Of a DNA stretch of 64,000 nucleotides, positions 32,200-44,414 are shown one piece after another. How positions within the stretch are numbered: position 1 is the stretch's first letter; every line of letters begins with the position of its first letter. The notes beneath the pieces were generated by a model, which saw only the letters and a list, made by a program, of their open reading frames with translations, had not been told where the DNA came from and made no database searches. This DNA comes from Dromiciops gliroides. Its lineage: Eukaryota; Chordata; Mammalia; Microbiotheria; Microbiotheriidae. The translations under genes were made by a program, and so were the position numbers. Location of the stretch: positions 58,918,492 through 58,982,491 of the forward strand of contig NC_057867.1 of assembly GCF_019393635.1 (NCBI RefSeq), written 5' to 3'.

Positions 32200-34695
32200 G
32201 GCCATTTTTAAGAGTAGTTAGTGGGGAAAAAGGAACATAAAAGAATAGTTAGGCGGAAGTCTTTACCATTCCTTTACCTGTACTTCTTGCTCTGCAAGCT
32301 CATCTCTTACTCATTTTCATTATTCTGATGCAATGCATTCAGACCTGGGATTTCTTAATGGAAATTTCCATGATAATTTATTGAAGGCAATAAATTGATC
32401 GTAATCAATATGAAAGCATAAGAACTTCATACCCCAGCATACTGTGAGGGTAACATCTTTCTTCTCCTCTGTTGGCATAATATGTTTACCCCAAACTGGC
32501 AAGTCAGTCTGTGATTCACAACCCCATTAGAGTTCATCTTTATTCAAGCAATCTATAGCACTGATTGAGTGCCTACTATACACATAACCCTCTTTCACTT
32601 GTTCTCCAGATGGGCAGGAACTTAAAAAGAAATGTGCTGGGTCAAAGGTCTCAGCAAGCTCTGCTGGGGTTGTCTTGGTGCACAAACTCTAACCAGTGTT
32701 CTCACTAATACAGATGACTTTTGTGTCCAGAGGCCTGTGACCCAAATGAGTATTTTGGCCGTTACAAGAAACCCCCAAGTGCCTTATCTACCTAGGTTCT
32801 TCCTATGAGGAGGCAATGTAATGGAGTGGAGAAAGTGTTAAGCACAATAATATATCCATGAAGCGCCAGGGAAATACAGCATGATGTTTTGGCATTTCCT
32901 ATCTATAATAATATAAATCAATAAGGAAATTCCGCTAACTTTCTCTCTTTGTCTCTCTGTCTCTGTCATCTCTCTGTCTCTTTCTCTCTTTATTCAGTTT
33001 ATCGAAGGTAGTTTGCCCAACATAAATAATTTCTTTCTCAAAGCTATCTTGCAGAAATGATTTAAGTTAGACAGGAACACCTACAATTTCAAGGCCACTC
33101 AAGGCCAAATAAACCATCTTCATTTGACAGATGTTACATAGGAAAGGGTTTATGGTACAGGATTCTCGATTTGGATTTTGTTGCCTTAACCAATCTTCTT
33201 GGCACTGGGGAAAAGAAATGAAAAAAGCAACATAAAACTGCTAGCCCAGATTTGTGGTTTTGAATAAATAACCAGGGCTGGAAACTGGACCATAGGCACC
33301 AAGCAGGCTGAGTCCTGTAAAGCCTCAGGGCACAGATGTAGGGGTTTCAGACCTGGGTTTGGGGGTTTTATCCAAGTTGCTGCATAAAAATCAAATAACC
33401 CTTATAGGGACTAGTTGAGAAAAGTTTGACAGTATGTGAGGTTTCCCCCCCCCCCAAAACTAGGGCTGGTAACATTTTAAAGAAACAATCGCAAAAAGAA
33501 AAAAATATAGTTCCTTGAAGCCAAAACAACCTTGGCCCTCTTTGGACAATAAATCAAACAAATGGCTTGGTATTCCGCAGCAACATTTGTTTTTTTATTC
33601 TTATACAAGTTACTTTTTGTGATGTCTCAAAGATTTAATTTAATTTTCCTTTTTATCCTTGAAGCCAACAGAAACTGATTTGTCTTATTGATTAGAATCA
33701 TTAGCTTCATTCTGCCCTTTTGGGTGGGAGGGACAGGGCCTGTTCTACTCTCTCTAGTTTTCTGTTGGTCTAGGAACAGAAAAAGGGCAGTCCCACCCTT
33801 AACCCTTACTTGACTGGCCTTTTTGTATCCTGGGCCTGCCCACTCTCCTGTCTCTAGCTTCCTAGCTGGTACCTCCCCATGGCCACAATCTGTTATTGAA
33901 CAGGAGAAGAAAAGCACCATTTTTTACAGCATTTGGTAAATGTTGATAACCTTGAGCTCTGTAGATAGAGCTAATGTGAGTAGAATGTTGAACAAGTGGA
34001 ACACAATGAACCTAATTCATGGAAATGGCCAGTCTGGCTAGGTCAAGCTCAAGACAAATATTTAACCCAGTGAATAAGGGGAAGAGGCTCAAGGCCTGCA
34101 TGAGCTTCATAATTATCTAAAACCCATTTTTCCTTGCCCATATAAGCAGAGCCTCTGGCTATGTCTAATTATATATCCCCATGGCCATAAAAACTGGGCA
34201 GAATTTCTTCTCAATTGAAATGAATGTTTTTATGAACAGAAACATAAATGGAAACTATTTATCTATGTATATTTTTAATTTTTACAGATCTTCACTGCCA
34301 TTCTAGTGACATAGCAGAAATACTTGGTGTTAATGAACCCATCCACCAGAGCAGATCGCAGCCCATCTACTTCTCATCCTTGTGTGATTCTTATTTGTAT
34401 CTAGTGGCAAATCCTCCAGAGATGTAGCTAAGGAACTGTATCTCTCATGTTTCTTTAACTTTCTATGTGTACCCTCAGGCTATCTGTTTCCTTTCCTTCT
34501 TGCCCCATGAGCGGCTCATCTTTCTCCATCACAAATTTCCTGGCTGGTATATAGCATAGGCCACTTCTTCTCACAAGATAGAAAGAGCCATTTTTCTCAT
34601 GCAAAACAACTTAAAAAGGATTCAGCAGAAATCCCAAAGAGCTGATTCCTTACAAATGTAAAATTAACAGTAGCTTCTATCTATATAAATTTGAT
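32200..34695. other. Unique intergenic DNA, no gene seen
   Basis: Only a short TCTCTG-rich tract (about 32940-32992) and a C-run (about 33447) break otherwise unique sequence. All frames are under 100 codons without motifs. Confidence 0.5.
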
Positions 34696-34711
34696 AAGTG
34701 TTTCACATATG

Positions 34712-34866
34712 GTTTTTTTTATTTTTTTTTTTAGTGAGGCAATTGGGGTTAAGTGACTTGCCCAGGGTCACACAGCTAGTAAGTGTTAAGTGTCTGAGGC
34801 CGGATTTGAACTCAGGTACTCCTGAATCCAGGGCCGTGCTCTATCCACTGCGCCACCTTGCTGCCC
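34712..34866 (-). mobile_element. MAR1/WSINE1-type SINE
   Basis: Antisense copy with a poly-T start and end 'gcgccaccttgctgcccc'. 'ttcacatatg' occurs on both sides as a target duplication. Confidence 0.93.
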
Positions 34867-35589
34867 CTTCTTCACATATGTTTTTAATCGATCCTTAGAA
34901 CTCTGTTGTAATTAGTGGATGGACAAATAGTAGGAAGCAGACAAGTATGAGAGTCCCAGGTAATTTCCATGGCACTATGAAATGTTACTTCTTAGTACAT
35001 ATTATTATTGGCTTAGGAATGAAGGATAATATTTTGTTTGGGATTCGTGTTCCAAATTTGCCCTCCATAAGTAAATACCCACTAAACTTGGCAGGACCAC
35101 TTGGCTCAGAACAATTTGGGTAACTCACTCATGATGGGTGTTTTCAAAAGGTACTTGGACATTACTGGTGCATCTGAAAAATGCCCTAGTTCCCCTTTAC
35201 CCTCCTGGGTGGAAAACATTGCTACTCTCCCCTATTGCTGATGCTCAGACCTAGCCTGTAGCTCTAGACAGAGCTAAGATTTCCTGACCCTACGATATAG
35301 GCTGCTTTACCTCGCAGAGATCAGAACAGAGAGTAGGAAAACTGTGGCTAGGCAGAGCTGATTGGCACATTGTGTCTTCGCTTCCTTGTTCTTGGCTTTT
35401 TTTATTATCAGTGAGCCCTACAGAATTAGAATTAAGGAATATGCAGCCCTGGTTCTATTCCTGGAGAAGTGGAATTAGATTAACCTACTATCATTTTGTA
35501 TCCTTAAATAGCAATTTTTTGGACATATGAAAGCTTTTGTAACATGTTAAAGACATTATTGAACTCCAGTTATTTGAAAAGATTATTAG

Positions 35590-35720
35590 ACTTGGCATTA
35601 GAGAGACCTGGGTTTGAATCTTTTTCCAACACTTACTTTCTTTTTTATTTGGGGCAATTCATTTCACCTCTCTGAGGCTCAGTTTCTTTGTCTGTTAAAT
35701 GGGGGTGATGTATATTTTGA
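35590..35720 (+). mobile_element. MIR SINE
   Basis: 'agagacctgggtttgaatct', 'cacctctctgaggctcagtt' and 'gtctgttaaatgggggt' mark a sense MIR. Confidence 0.65.
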
Positions 35721-35783
35721 TTGCATTTTGTGAATTGCAAAATGGTAGGGAAATGTGAGGAGCTGTTTTTAACAATAATGAAG

Positions 35784-35932
35784 GGGCGGCTAGGTGGCAC
35801 AATGGATAAAGAACCAGCCCTGGATTCAGGAGAATCTGAGTTCAAATCCGGCCTCAGACACTTGACACGTGCTAGCTGTGTGACTCTGGGCAAATCACTT
35901 AACCCTCATTGCCCCGAAAGGGAAAAAATCAC
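35784..35932 (+). mobile_element. MAR1/WSINE1-type SINE
   Basis: Full copy flanked by CAATAATGAAG on both sides (35773-35783 and 35933-35943). Confidence 0.93.
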
Positions 35933-36080
35933 CAATAATGAAGTTATGAGAGGGTCTGTGCTTCCCAGAGCACATCAGTTCAGGAAAACAATGTGCATAA
36001 GGATGTGTCAAAGATGCTTGTGTCCCCTTCTTATAAGACATAAAGGGAATAAGGGACTCAACATTCTTGACTCAACATTC

Positions 36081-36223
36081 TTTTTTTGTGGGGCAGTGAG
36101 GATTAAGTGACTTGGCCAGGGTCACACAGCTAGTAAGTGTCAAGTGTCTGAAGCCAGATTTGAACTCAGGTCCTCCTGAACCCAGGGCCGGTGCTTTATC
36201 CACTGTGCCATCTAGCTGCCCCC
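36081..36223 (-). mobile_element. MAR1/WSINE1-type SINE
   Basis: Antisense copy. 'gggactcaacattctt' on the left and 'gggactcaccattctt' on the right form the target duplication. Confidence 0.93.
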
Positions 36224-36319
36224 TGGGACTCACCATTCTTGGCCAAAGAGACGATGATGGCAAAATTATGAGATGCAGCATACAGGTAGAAGGTGCCTTA
36301 GTCTTGAAATCGGTCAACA

Positions 36320-36510
36320 GGCCAGGCTTTGAGTCCTGGACTAAGTATCTAGCTGTGGAATCATGGGCAGCTCATTCAGCTTCTCTCACACTTATTTCTT
36401 CTGTTCCCACTTAACACAGGAGGACGCTGAGGCTTCAAGAGAAGTGACTTGCCCAAGGACACAGCAGTGGCAGATTTGAGACTTTAACCCAGGTCTTTCT
36501 GATTCCATCA
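36320..36510. mobile_element. Diverged MIR fragments
   Basis: 'ggctttgagtcctggactaa' reads as sense MIR, then 'acacaggaggacgctgaggc' and 'gtgacttgcccaaggacaca' read as an antisense MIR piece. The boundaries are uncertain. Confidence 0.45.
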
Positions 36511-36514
36511 ATAG

Positions 36515-37065
36515 TCATTTTTATTTAGTCTTTACCATAGAATAGACAGGAGAAAACAGATGCAAAATTAAAATTAAACTATCTTCATATGCTGTTGTAT
36601 CTCAAGAAAGCAAAAGATAAATCCACTTCTAGGTCTCAGTGAATTGAATCAGAATTGCCCATTCCTTAAGCCTAACTCTGCAGGGCTAATTGCTAGGAGA
36701 CAAGGCACTGGAGGTACAAGAAAGGAGCCAAGAATACCTATGCCAACAAGCTCTGCCAGCCACTCCATTTCTCAATGGTCTCTTCTGGTCCCTGGGAGGT
36801 AGAGAGGCCCAGGAAATCCTAGCCCTCTCCAGAATTATGTCTGAGTAGCAGCAGCAGTTGGGGTGGTAACATTTCATACTCACAAAGGCAAAGGGAGCTT
36901 GTATCTTTTTTAATGCACCAACAGGGCCCAATCACCTTTTGAATGTCAGTATCACGATCGCTATTGGTAAGGGAGATATACCTAGGGATGAACAGTATGG
37001 GGGGAAGCACTACACTCATGAATCTATCAGTCACTCTAGTTCTTTCTGTCTCCCTTTCTAGTCAC
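36515..37065. other. Unique intergenic DNA, no gene seen
   Basis: No repeat or coding signal recognised. Confidence 0.45.
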
Positions 37066-37066
37066 A

Positions 37067-37166
37067 GTGCAACCAGAGCTAGACAGACCTAGGTTTGAGT
37101 CCTGCCTCAGACACAAGCTCTGTGATTCCAGGCAAACCACTGGACTGCTTTCAGCCTCAGTTTGTT
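37067..37166 (+). mobile_element. MIR SINE, left part (host of the HAL1 insertion)
   Basis: Sense MIR with 'aggtttgagtcctgcctcag' and 'tcagcctcagtttgttc'. It is broken by the HAL1 and resumes at 40068 with 'aatagcacccctcccccc'. Confidence 0.75.
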
Positions 37167-38302
37167 CATCTGTAAAATCTTTTTTTTTCCCCAACTTTAG
37201 TGTTCTTTCTCTTTCAACAAACATTTATTTTCCATTTACATGTAAGGGTAGTTTTCAGCATTCATTTTCATAAGACTTAGAGTTCCAAATTTTTCTCCCT
37301 CCCTCCCTCCCTTTCCTCCCCCCTCCACAAGATCGCAATCAGGTATATATGTACAATCCACAAATGTTCTTTTTATCAGTTCTTTCTATAGGGGTGCATA
37401 GTAAGCTTCCTCATTAGTTCCTTGGGATTGTCTTGGATCATTGCACTGCTGAGAATAGTTAAGTCATTCACAATTGCTCATTGAACAATACTGCTGTCAC
37501 TACGCACAATGTCCTCTCAGCTCTGCTTACTTCACTATACATCAATGTTCATTAGTCTTTCAAGGTTTTTCGGGAATCATCCTCTTTGTCATTTCCTGTA
37601 GCACAAGTCCATTCCACTACAATCATATAACACGGCTTTTTCCGTCATTCCTCAATTGATGGACATTCCCTTGGTTCTCAATTCTTAGCCTCCACCAAGA
37701 GTTGCTATAAATATTTTTTGTACAATTTTTCCCCCTTTTCTCTTTTTCATGATTACTATTGTTAACTGTTTCCCTTCCATCCTATTCCCTTCCCCATGAT
37801 ATTTATTCTATTATCCATCTTCTTTCATCTTATCACTCTTCAAAAGGGATTTGCTTCTGTCTGTCCCCTCCCCCACTCTGCCCTTCCTTCTTTTGCCCCT
37901 CTCTCTTTATCCCTTTCCCCTCCTATTTTCCTGCAGGTTATAGAGATTACTCCACCCAATTGAGTGTGTACATTATTCCCTCCTTGAACCAATTCTAATG
38001 AAATTGTGGTCTTTGGGCGAATTTTGATGAGTGTTAGGCTCATTTACTGTCCAGATTAAATAGATTACTCCACCCAGTTGGGTGTGTCTATTAGTCCCTC
38101 CTTGAGGCAGCTCTGATGAGTTTAAGATCTTTGAGCCTTTTCTGATGAGTGTAAAATTCATTTACTGCCCTGCTCCTCTCCCATCTCTTCCCCCACTCCA
38201 TAAGCCTTTTCCTGTTACTTTCATGTAGGATTTCACTTCTGCCCTTCCCCCTCCCCCAATGAATTCCCTTCACCCCTCAATTTAACCCTAAAGATGTTAT
38301 CA

Positions 38303-38432
38303 TCTAGCTAAGTGACACAGTGGAAAAATCATCACCCCTGGACCCAGGGGGATCCCAGCCAAAACCTGGCCTCAGACACAAGACAGTCGCCCACTGTACG
38401 ACCCCAGGTATGTCCCCCAGCTCCAATTTTTT
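38303..38432 (+). mobile_element. SINE-like segment within the HAL1 3' region
   Basis: 'tagctaagtgacacagtgga', 'aacctggcctcagacacaag' and a trailing T-run resemble a very diverged MAR1-like SINE. It may be part of the HAL1 itself. Confidence 0.35.
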
Positions 38433-38434
38433 TT

Positions 38435-39300
38435 TTATGGTTCTCTAGGGTCTTGTATTTGAAAGTCAAATTTGCCATTCAGTTCAGGTCTTTTCATCAC
38501 AAATATCTGAAAGTCTTCTTTTTCATTAAAGTCCCATTTTTTCTGCTGAAAGATAATGCTGAGTTTTGCTGGGTAGGTGATTCTTGGTTGTACTCCCATT
38601 TCCTTTGCCCTTTGGAATATCATATTCCATGCCCTCCAGTCCTTTAATGTAGAAGCTGCTAGATCTTGTGCTATCCTGACTGGGGCTCCACAGTACTTGA
38701 ATTCTTTCTTTTTGGCAGCTTGCAATATTTTCTCCTTGACCCAAGAGCTCTGGAATTTGGCTATAATATTCCTAGGAGTTCTCTTTTTGGGATCTCTTTC
38801 TGGAGGTGATCGGTGGATTCTTTCAATTTCTATTTTAGCTTCTTCTTCTAGAATTTCAGGGCAATTTTCCCTGAGAATATCTTGGAAGATGGTGTCTAAG
38901 CTCTTTCCTTGATCGTGGTTTTCAGGTAGACCAATAATTTTCAAATTATCTCTCCTGGACCTATTTTCCAGGTCAGCAGTTTTTCCCAGAAGCTATTTCA
39001 CATTGCCTTCCATTTTTTTATTCATTTGGATTTGCTTTATTGTGTCTTGGTTTCTCATAAAGTCACTGGCTTCCATTTGTTCAATCCTAATTCTTAGGCA
39101 ATTATTTTCATCAGAGAGCTTTTGTACCTCCTTTTCCATTTGACTTTTCAAGCTGTTGACTTTTTTCTCATGTCTTTCCTGCATCACCCTCATTTCTCTT
39201 TCCATTTTTTCCTCTACCTCTCTAATTTTATCTTCAAAGTCCTTTTTGAACACCTCTATGGTCTGAGACCAATTCGTATTTTTTCTTGGAAGCTTTAGAT
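38435..39300 (-). pseudogene. L1 ORF1 protein of the HAL1, one in-frame stop
   Basis: Two open segments in one frame are separated by a single TAG at 38993-38995. The upstream part (about 39300-38996) is a charged coiled coil with IREVEEKMEREM and VQKLSDENNC. The downstream part (38944-38435) is the RRM and C-terminal domain of L1 ORF1p: MKIIGLPEN, RIHRSPPERDP, PRNIIAKF, RAKEMGVQPRITYPAKLS, and FQIFVMKRPELNG. ORF1p is the RNA-binding trimer that packages L1 RNA. The copy is probably inactive. Confidence 0.85.
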
Positions 39301-40067
39301 ATAGGGGCCCTGATGTTGACAGCTTCCTCTGAGGGTGCCCCTTGGTCTTCCTTGTTACTGAAGAAACTTTCTATGGTCCTCACCTTTCTCTGTCAGCTCA
39401 TCTTGCCTTTCTTTTACTAGACTTTTAGCTCCTTAAAGTGGGGCACTGTTTCCAGGCTGCAGTATCCCAAGCTTAAGAAGTCCCAGGTGGTATGATTTAA
39501 GGAGAATCAGGTTCTTCCCTCGCCTGGCCTGTTCCCTGGTCCTAGATGACCCCAGACCAACTTGCCAATCAACCAGCTTTGTGTGTTGTGGTTGTTAGCT
39601 CCGACGAGCCTGTGCCTCTCCCCCACCTGTGCCACTTCTACTTGAGCCTACGTCTGGGTTCTCAGTAGGGGTGTAAAATCCAAGTTCTGCCTAAGCACCA
39701 GCATAGACCCCTGTAGTCTCTCCCCTGCCCAGGGCTCAGCCCACTCACCAGACTGTGAGCTTAGTTCCAGATGACACTGGTGCTTCAGCTGATTCAGAGG
39801 CTCTGGGGGTCTCCTTCTCCGGTGAGGCCTTCCTGGGACTGGATCTGTGTCAGGGTGACTGTGGGGTTGAGCCCAACTCCTGTATCAGCACAGCAGCTCC
39901 CTCCTTCTGACCTTCCAAGCCGTTCTTGGTTAGAAGATGATTTCAGCACATTCTTCTGTGAGTTTTGCTGCTCTGGGCATTTTCCTATGACCTTATTTGG
40001 ATGTTTTTTGGAGCAATTGTGTCATGAGTTCGGGAGCTCGCTGCCTTTCCTCCATCTGTAAAATCTT

Positions 40068-40140
40068 AATAGCACCCCTCCCCCCAGGATTCTTATCAGA
40101 CTCCAGTAAGATGATCTATTGTATATAAAATACTTTGCGA
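40068..40140 (+). mobile_element. MIR SINE, right part
   Basis: Continues the MIR broken at 37166. The 'ccatctgtaaaatctt' seam followed by 'aatagcacc' shows that the HAL1 landed in the MIR 3' core. Confidence 0.65.
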
Positions 40141-40189
40141 ATAATCGAAAGACTACCAAGTATTAATGTTACTGAGTTGTCTTCAGGTT

Positions 40190-41490
40190 GCTTTTTTTTT
40201 TAAAAAAAAAAGAATTCCCAGCACCCTTTTTAGGAGGACATGAAGGAAAAAATTAGAGTGAGGAAGCATCCCCTTAGTGGCCCCATCAGAGCACAAGTAA
40301 TAAATGAGGAGCTGCTAACAATACAAATTGCTCTAACGATCGCTTATTTTCGAACTGCTCTGCTCACAATGTTCCTCTCATGGATTCCTTTGAAAATGAA
40401 ACTGTGATCCCTCTGCTTCTTGTCACCCATCCAGCACAGCCTCATCTGGCCCTTGAGTCAGTGTCTGAAAAGGCCTCTGGACACCCAGAAGTCTTCCTCC
40501 CTTTGTAGCCGGATTCTTCTTTCTTCTCAGACATGACCCACCATTGGTTGGGCAACCTGCTCTTGCTGTCCTCTATGGGAATTTTGCTGCCAGGGCGAAT
40601 CCACAACAAGCCTCCTAACGGAAATGCTATTCTTCATTATTAAGCCTATCAGATCCTGTGCTAAAAAGTGACATTTCATCACAGGGGGGTAATTAGAACT
40701 CTCGTATGAGCTGTTTCCCTACAATTTGTCCACTCACAAATAATTACATCAATGGGGATTTTGTGAGGGATCAAATAAATACGTGGCGATGAAATAGTTT
40801 TAAAGTACAATGTATATGACTGGAAGCCATTATTACCATTGTCTCTTTTCTTGCTAGCTTCAGTGGAATTCAGCTAGGAGTGATCTTGGGATAGGTCACT
40901 AGCCTACTTGGGGTTTTGATTTTTCATTTTTTGGCTTACTGTTTTCTGGACAGCTGCTTTTTGTAATTGAATGCAAGAATTAGGTTTTAAGTTAATCATA
41001 AATATTGATGTATCTGTATAATCTATGTGTATGTGCGCATTTGTATTCTGAGCTCATTATATACGTATTCATATAAGTACACATGTATGCATACCTATAT
41101 GAGACAGTATGGCAGATCCTGAGATTTGAATAGGCTGAGAACCTGGGAAGTGAGGTCATTTGCACTATGTATATATTAGATGTGTATTTTATACATATAT
41201 GTGTATGTTTATATATAGAGAGAGACACACACACATACACAGATATATTCCATGTATACATGTATGTATCCATGCATATATCTCCTAAGGTCTCTGTTGA
41301 CTTTGGCTGGATTGGAAAAGGTGTGAAGGGGAGTGATTGGTTAAAACCTAGCCAAGCCCTGCTTGGGGCTTCCACAATTCAACCTGCCCTCTCTTGCCTT
41401 CTATTTGGAGCTCATTATTTGTAGAATTGGGGCTTTGTGATGTGTTAGTTTAGGAATGATTATGAGCTTCTGATGTGTAAATATTTATAT
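40190..41490. other. Repeat-poor unique DNA, no confirmed gene
   Basis: A T10/A10 palindrome at about 40191-40211 is followed by unique sequence rich in TAAT cores (for example 'ggtaattagaactc', 'aataattacatcaatgg') at about 40690-40760. A 36-codon frame starting ATGACCCACCATTGG near 40533, just after the acceptor-like TTCTTTCTTCTCAG, looks signal-peptide-like but is too short to call. A TATA/CA-rich tract lies at 41000-41280. Confidence 0.4.
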
Positions 41491-41494
41491 GTGT

Positions 41495-41495
<1 letters not shown>

Positions 41496-41532
<37 letters not shown>
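41496..41532. repeat. (AC)n microsatellite
   Basis: Clean dinucleotide run of about 35 bases. Confidence 0.95.
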
Positions 41533-41534
<2 letters not shown>

Positions 41535-42220
41535 TCCACCTACCTACATGAGCATGATGTCTTGTTGGGTATTTGGTAGGTCCTATTTTTCTTACCCCCT
41601 GTAGTGATGTGCACAGGGCTTTCCGTCAGCATCTTTCCTTGCTGAAGGAGGCAGGTGAGGGGACTTTGTGGGCAGGAGGAGAAGTGAAAGGCCCATCGTT
41701 CTTGGCCACAGAGAGTTTGGCAGCGGAATTGGGAGAAGCCATATAGTGCAGTGGAATCCCTCTGGTCGGAAGGGGGAAAGCCAGGGTTTGAACGGCCCCC
41801 CGCAACAAGAGGGAACAATGGAGACTCTGCACAACTCCTCCAAGGTGGCCCTTCTGTGATTTCTGTTGGTAGTTATCTGGCATTGAATCATTATCAGAAA
41901 ACTGTCCATTTTGATAAAGAAATCTCTTTCTTATCTATCTTCAGCTCCTCCTAGAGCTAGAAGGCACCTTAGAGCTGAGATGGGCCAGCTCCTTCCTCTT
42001 GCAGGAAAAGAACTGTGGCCCAGGGAGGACACGTGACTTATCCAAGACTTACCCAGAGTCTGTGTCCGGGGCATGATTGGAACACAGGTCTTTCTAAATG
42101 GAAGGGCAGTCTTTTATCGACTATGTCAAACCTTCTTCTCATGAAGACTCTCTATTTCCTAGCTCTGTGATTTTGAACAACGGCATGATTATGCCATTGT
42201 TTATATACACAAATGCACAT
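41535..42220. other. Intergenic DNA, weak MIR traces only
   Basis: A MIR-like piece may lie at about 41720-42110 ('gaccaggtctttctaaatgg'-like end), but it is heavily diverged. No gene is supported. Confidence 0.35.
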
Positions 42221-42224
42221 CCTC

Positions 42225-42765
42225 TCTAATTCATCTTCCGCATAGCCACCAAAGCATTCCTGAAGCACAGGCCTGACCTTCTCATCCTAGTGCTCAATCA
42301 GCTTCACTGGCTCCCTTTTGCCTCTAGAAGCAGTTACCAAATCTTCTGACACTTAAGTCCCTTCACAGACTGGCTCCACCCAACCCTTTCTGGCTTCATA
42401 CAGTCTTTAGTCCACCTGCACCGTTCACACACATGGTGTTCTATCTTTCACGCCTGTGCTTCTTCGCAAGCTCTGCCCCCTGCCTAGAAGACAGCCCCTT
42501 CTGACCTTTGCCTCTTAAAACCCGAGTTTCTTTCAAAGTTCAGCTCTCGAGCCACCTTCTTTATGAAACGTTTCCTAAACCCCCTTCTCCCCCTTCCAAA
42601 ATGACCATATGTTGATTTTGTAGGAACATGTAGGTTTATGTGCTGTTTCCTTTGGGGCAAAAAGATTCTCGAGGGCTGAGATGATTTTCTTTTTGTGTTT
42701 GTATGTCCAGTCCCTGGAATGTTTCAAATACTTAATAAATGCTTGTTGATAGATTAGTATATCCA
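42225..42765 (+). mobile_element. L2/CR1-type LINE, 3' end
   Basis: 'gcctgaccttctcatcctag', 'cactggctcccttttgcctc', 'tctgccccctgcctagaaga' and 'gccaccttctttatgaaacg' lead to the tail 'taataaatgcttgttga', the classic L2 3' layout in sense orientation. Confidence 0.7.
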
Positions 42766-42795
42766 TGTCAATACTTGTTATGGCACATACATGTA

Positions 42796-42823
42796 CGTGC
42801 ACACACACACACACACACACACA
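42796..42823. repeat. (AC)n microsatellite
   Basis: Short clean dinucleotide run. Confidence 0.9.
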
Positions 42824-42982
42824 TCTGCACAAACCCATAGGGCATAGCTATATTCCATGTGTATATTTTAGACTAGATCTCTGATTTCATCAAGGTAGGT
42901 AGGTACCTCCCAATAAAGAACAATCTCTAGCCTTGCAGACAGCACCTTCTCTCTTATTTGGTCTTCAAGGGTGGCCTAACCT

Positions 42983-43206
42983 AGTGGGGTCACACTTAGA
43001 TTGAAATGGGGACCACTAAACTGTACAGGAGGATTCCTGCAGGCCACAGATCAACTTAGAAAACCACATAGTAACATCATCTATGTTCTATTGTCTTTTG
43101 ATTTATTTTGTTAAATACTGGCCAGTGATACTTTAATCTGGTTGGGACAACACTTGGGAAGGCTGTGGGCCTTGTACGAGCCCATGGGCCACATTTGATA
43201 ACTCTG
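42983..43206 (-). mobile_element. hAT-type MITE (reverse of the 27.9 kb family)
   Basis: Contains 'attgaaatggggaccactaa', 'attttgttaaatactggcca' and ends 'gggccacatttgataactctg'. In reverse complement these match the MITE at 27.9-28.1 kb. Confidence 0.55.
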
Positions 43207-43324
43207 GCCTAGGGCACTGAGACATTAAGTTACTTGCCTGGGTCATGCAGCTCATATTTGTCAGCGGTAGGACCTCTTTCTGGGTTGTCTATTCACTATG
43301 CGTGCTGCCTCATATATCTCTGTG

Positions 43325-43511
43325 TGTTTGTGTGTATAATGACACCCATGCACATACAAGTTATGGTAACACATGGTACGTGTAACATGTGTTTATATAC
43401 ATAAATATGTACAAAATACATGTGTGGATGTATGTGTGTATAGATATATGGTGAATTGTATCAGAATACACTATGGCATATGCACTATACACAGAAAGAT
43501 ATATACATATA

Positions 43512-43577
<66 letters not shown>

Positions 43578-43640
43578 TATATGCACCTACTAGAGCAGAT
43601 AAACATGTATGTATGCATACCACGGTACATGGATGCACAT
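43325..43640. repeat. (TA)n microsatellite and TG/CA-rich flanks
   Basis: The (TA)n core runs at about 43519-43569, inside TATG/CATA-rich DNA. Tyr/Ile repeat frames on both strands are artefacts. Confidence 0.9.
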
Positions 43641-43644
43641 AATC

Positions 43645-44410
43645 ACACCCTTCTTGCTTCTTTTCAAATATCCTTGAATCATTCACAAATTATCAGAATA
43701 AATAAGTATCCCCCTAGAACATTTGGGAGAGGTGTTTACCCAAACCCCACAAGACTCTTTATTTCCTAGTGAATTTAACCTATTTGGGGGACAGGGGGAA
43801 GACGGGGTACCGTTATATGCTTAAGCAGAGGCTCTGTATTGGTGTCACCCACCAATATATTGCTTTCGCCATCCAAGCCCGGAGGCTTCATGGCCTACTA
43901 TTTCTTCAGTTAATCTCATTGCTAGGCACTGACCCCAAAGACTTCTGTTAGGTTGCCTTAGAAACCCTGAAACAAAATTCTTCTGTGTACAGTGTCACAA
44001 AGTGGTCCCAAAAACCATTAGGGGAGTTCTCTGGAAGTCTGGAGAAACTAGAGCATCCAAGAGGATGATGGGAACCCTGTTCACATGATAGCAGCCCCCT
44101 AGTACTCTCCCTGTCCCAAAGTGAAAAATTCAACATTATCTTGGGTCAAAACAAGCACTTTCAAAAATTTAGGCAAATAATAGGATGGGAATCAGAAGAG
44201 GTTAGAGAAAATAATCAGTGGACACATAATTATTGATCTCTGACTTGTAGATTAGACTACCCAGGAACCATTAACCAGACTGAATCAGGCCTAACAGACA
44301 AACTGTAAAGACACACCCATGTGCACAGGCAGGCACATACCTTAAAACATTCATCCCTCCACATATCCTTATTCTTTGTTGCATAGACATCTCCATCTAA
44401 GCATTTCCAA
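43645..44410. other. Unique intergenic DNA, no gene seen
   Basis: No repeat or coding signal recognised. Confidence 0.45.
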
Positions 44411-44414
44411 AACA

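Larger units (their letters stand above)
37167..40067 (-). mobile_element. Half-L1 (HAL1) element with target duplications
   Basis: A LINE-1-derived element on the minus strand, bounded by the 15-bp duplication CATCTGTAAAATCTT at 37167-37181 and 40053-40067. Read 5' to 3' on the minus strand it has a 5' UTR (about 40052-39310), one ORF1 (about 39300-38435), a 3' region, and a short A-tail at 37182. There is no ORF2 (endonuclease/reverse transcriptase); ORF1 passes straight into the 3' region, the layout known for HAL1. The 3' region contains two tandem copies of a 118-bp segment (about 37945-38180) with 'gattactccaccca' and 'tgatgagtgt'. The 3' end on the plus strand reads 'attgatggacattcccttgg', typical of antisense L1 3' ends. 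Confidence 0.8.
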
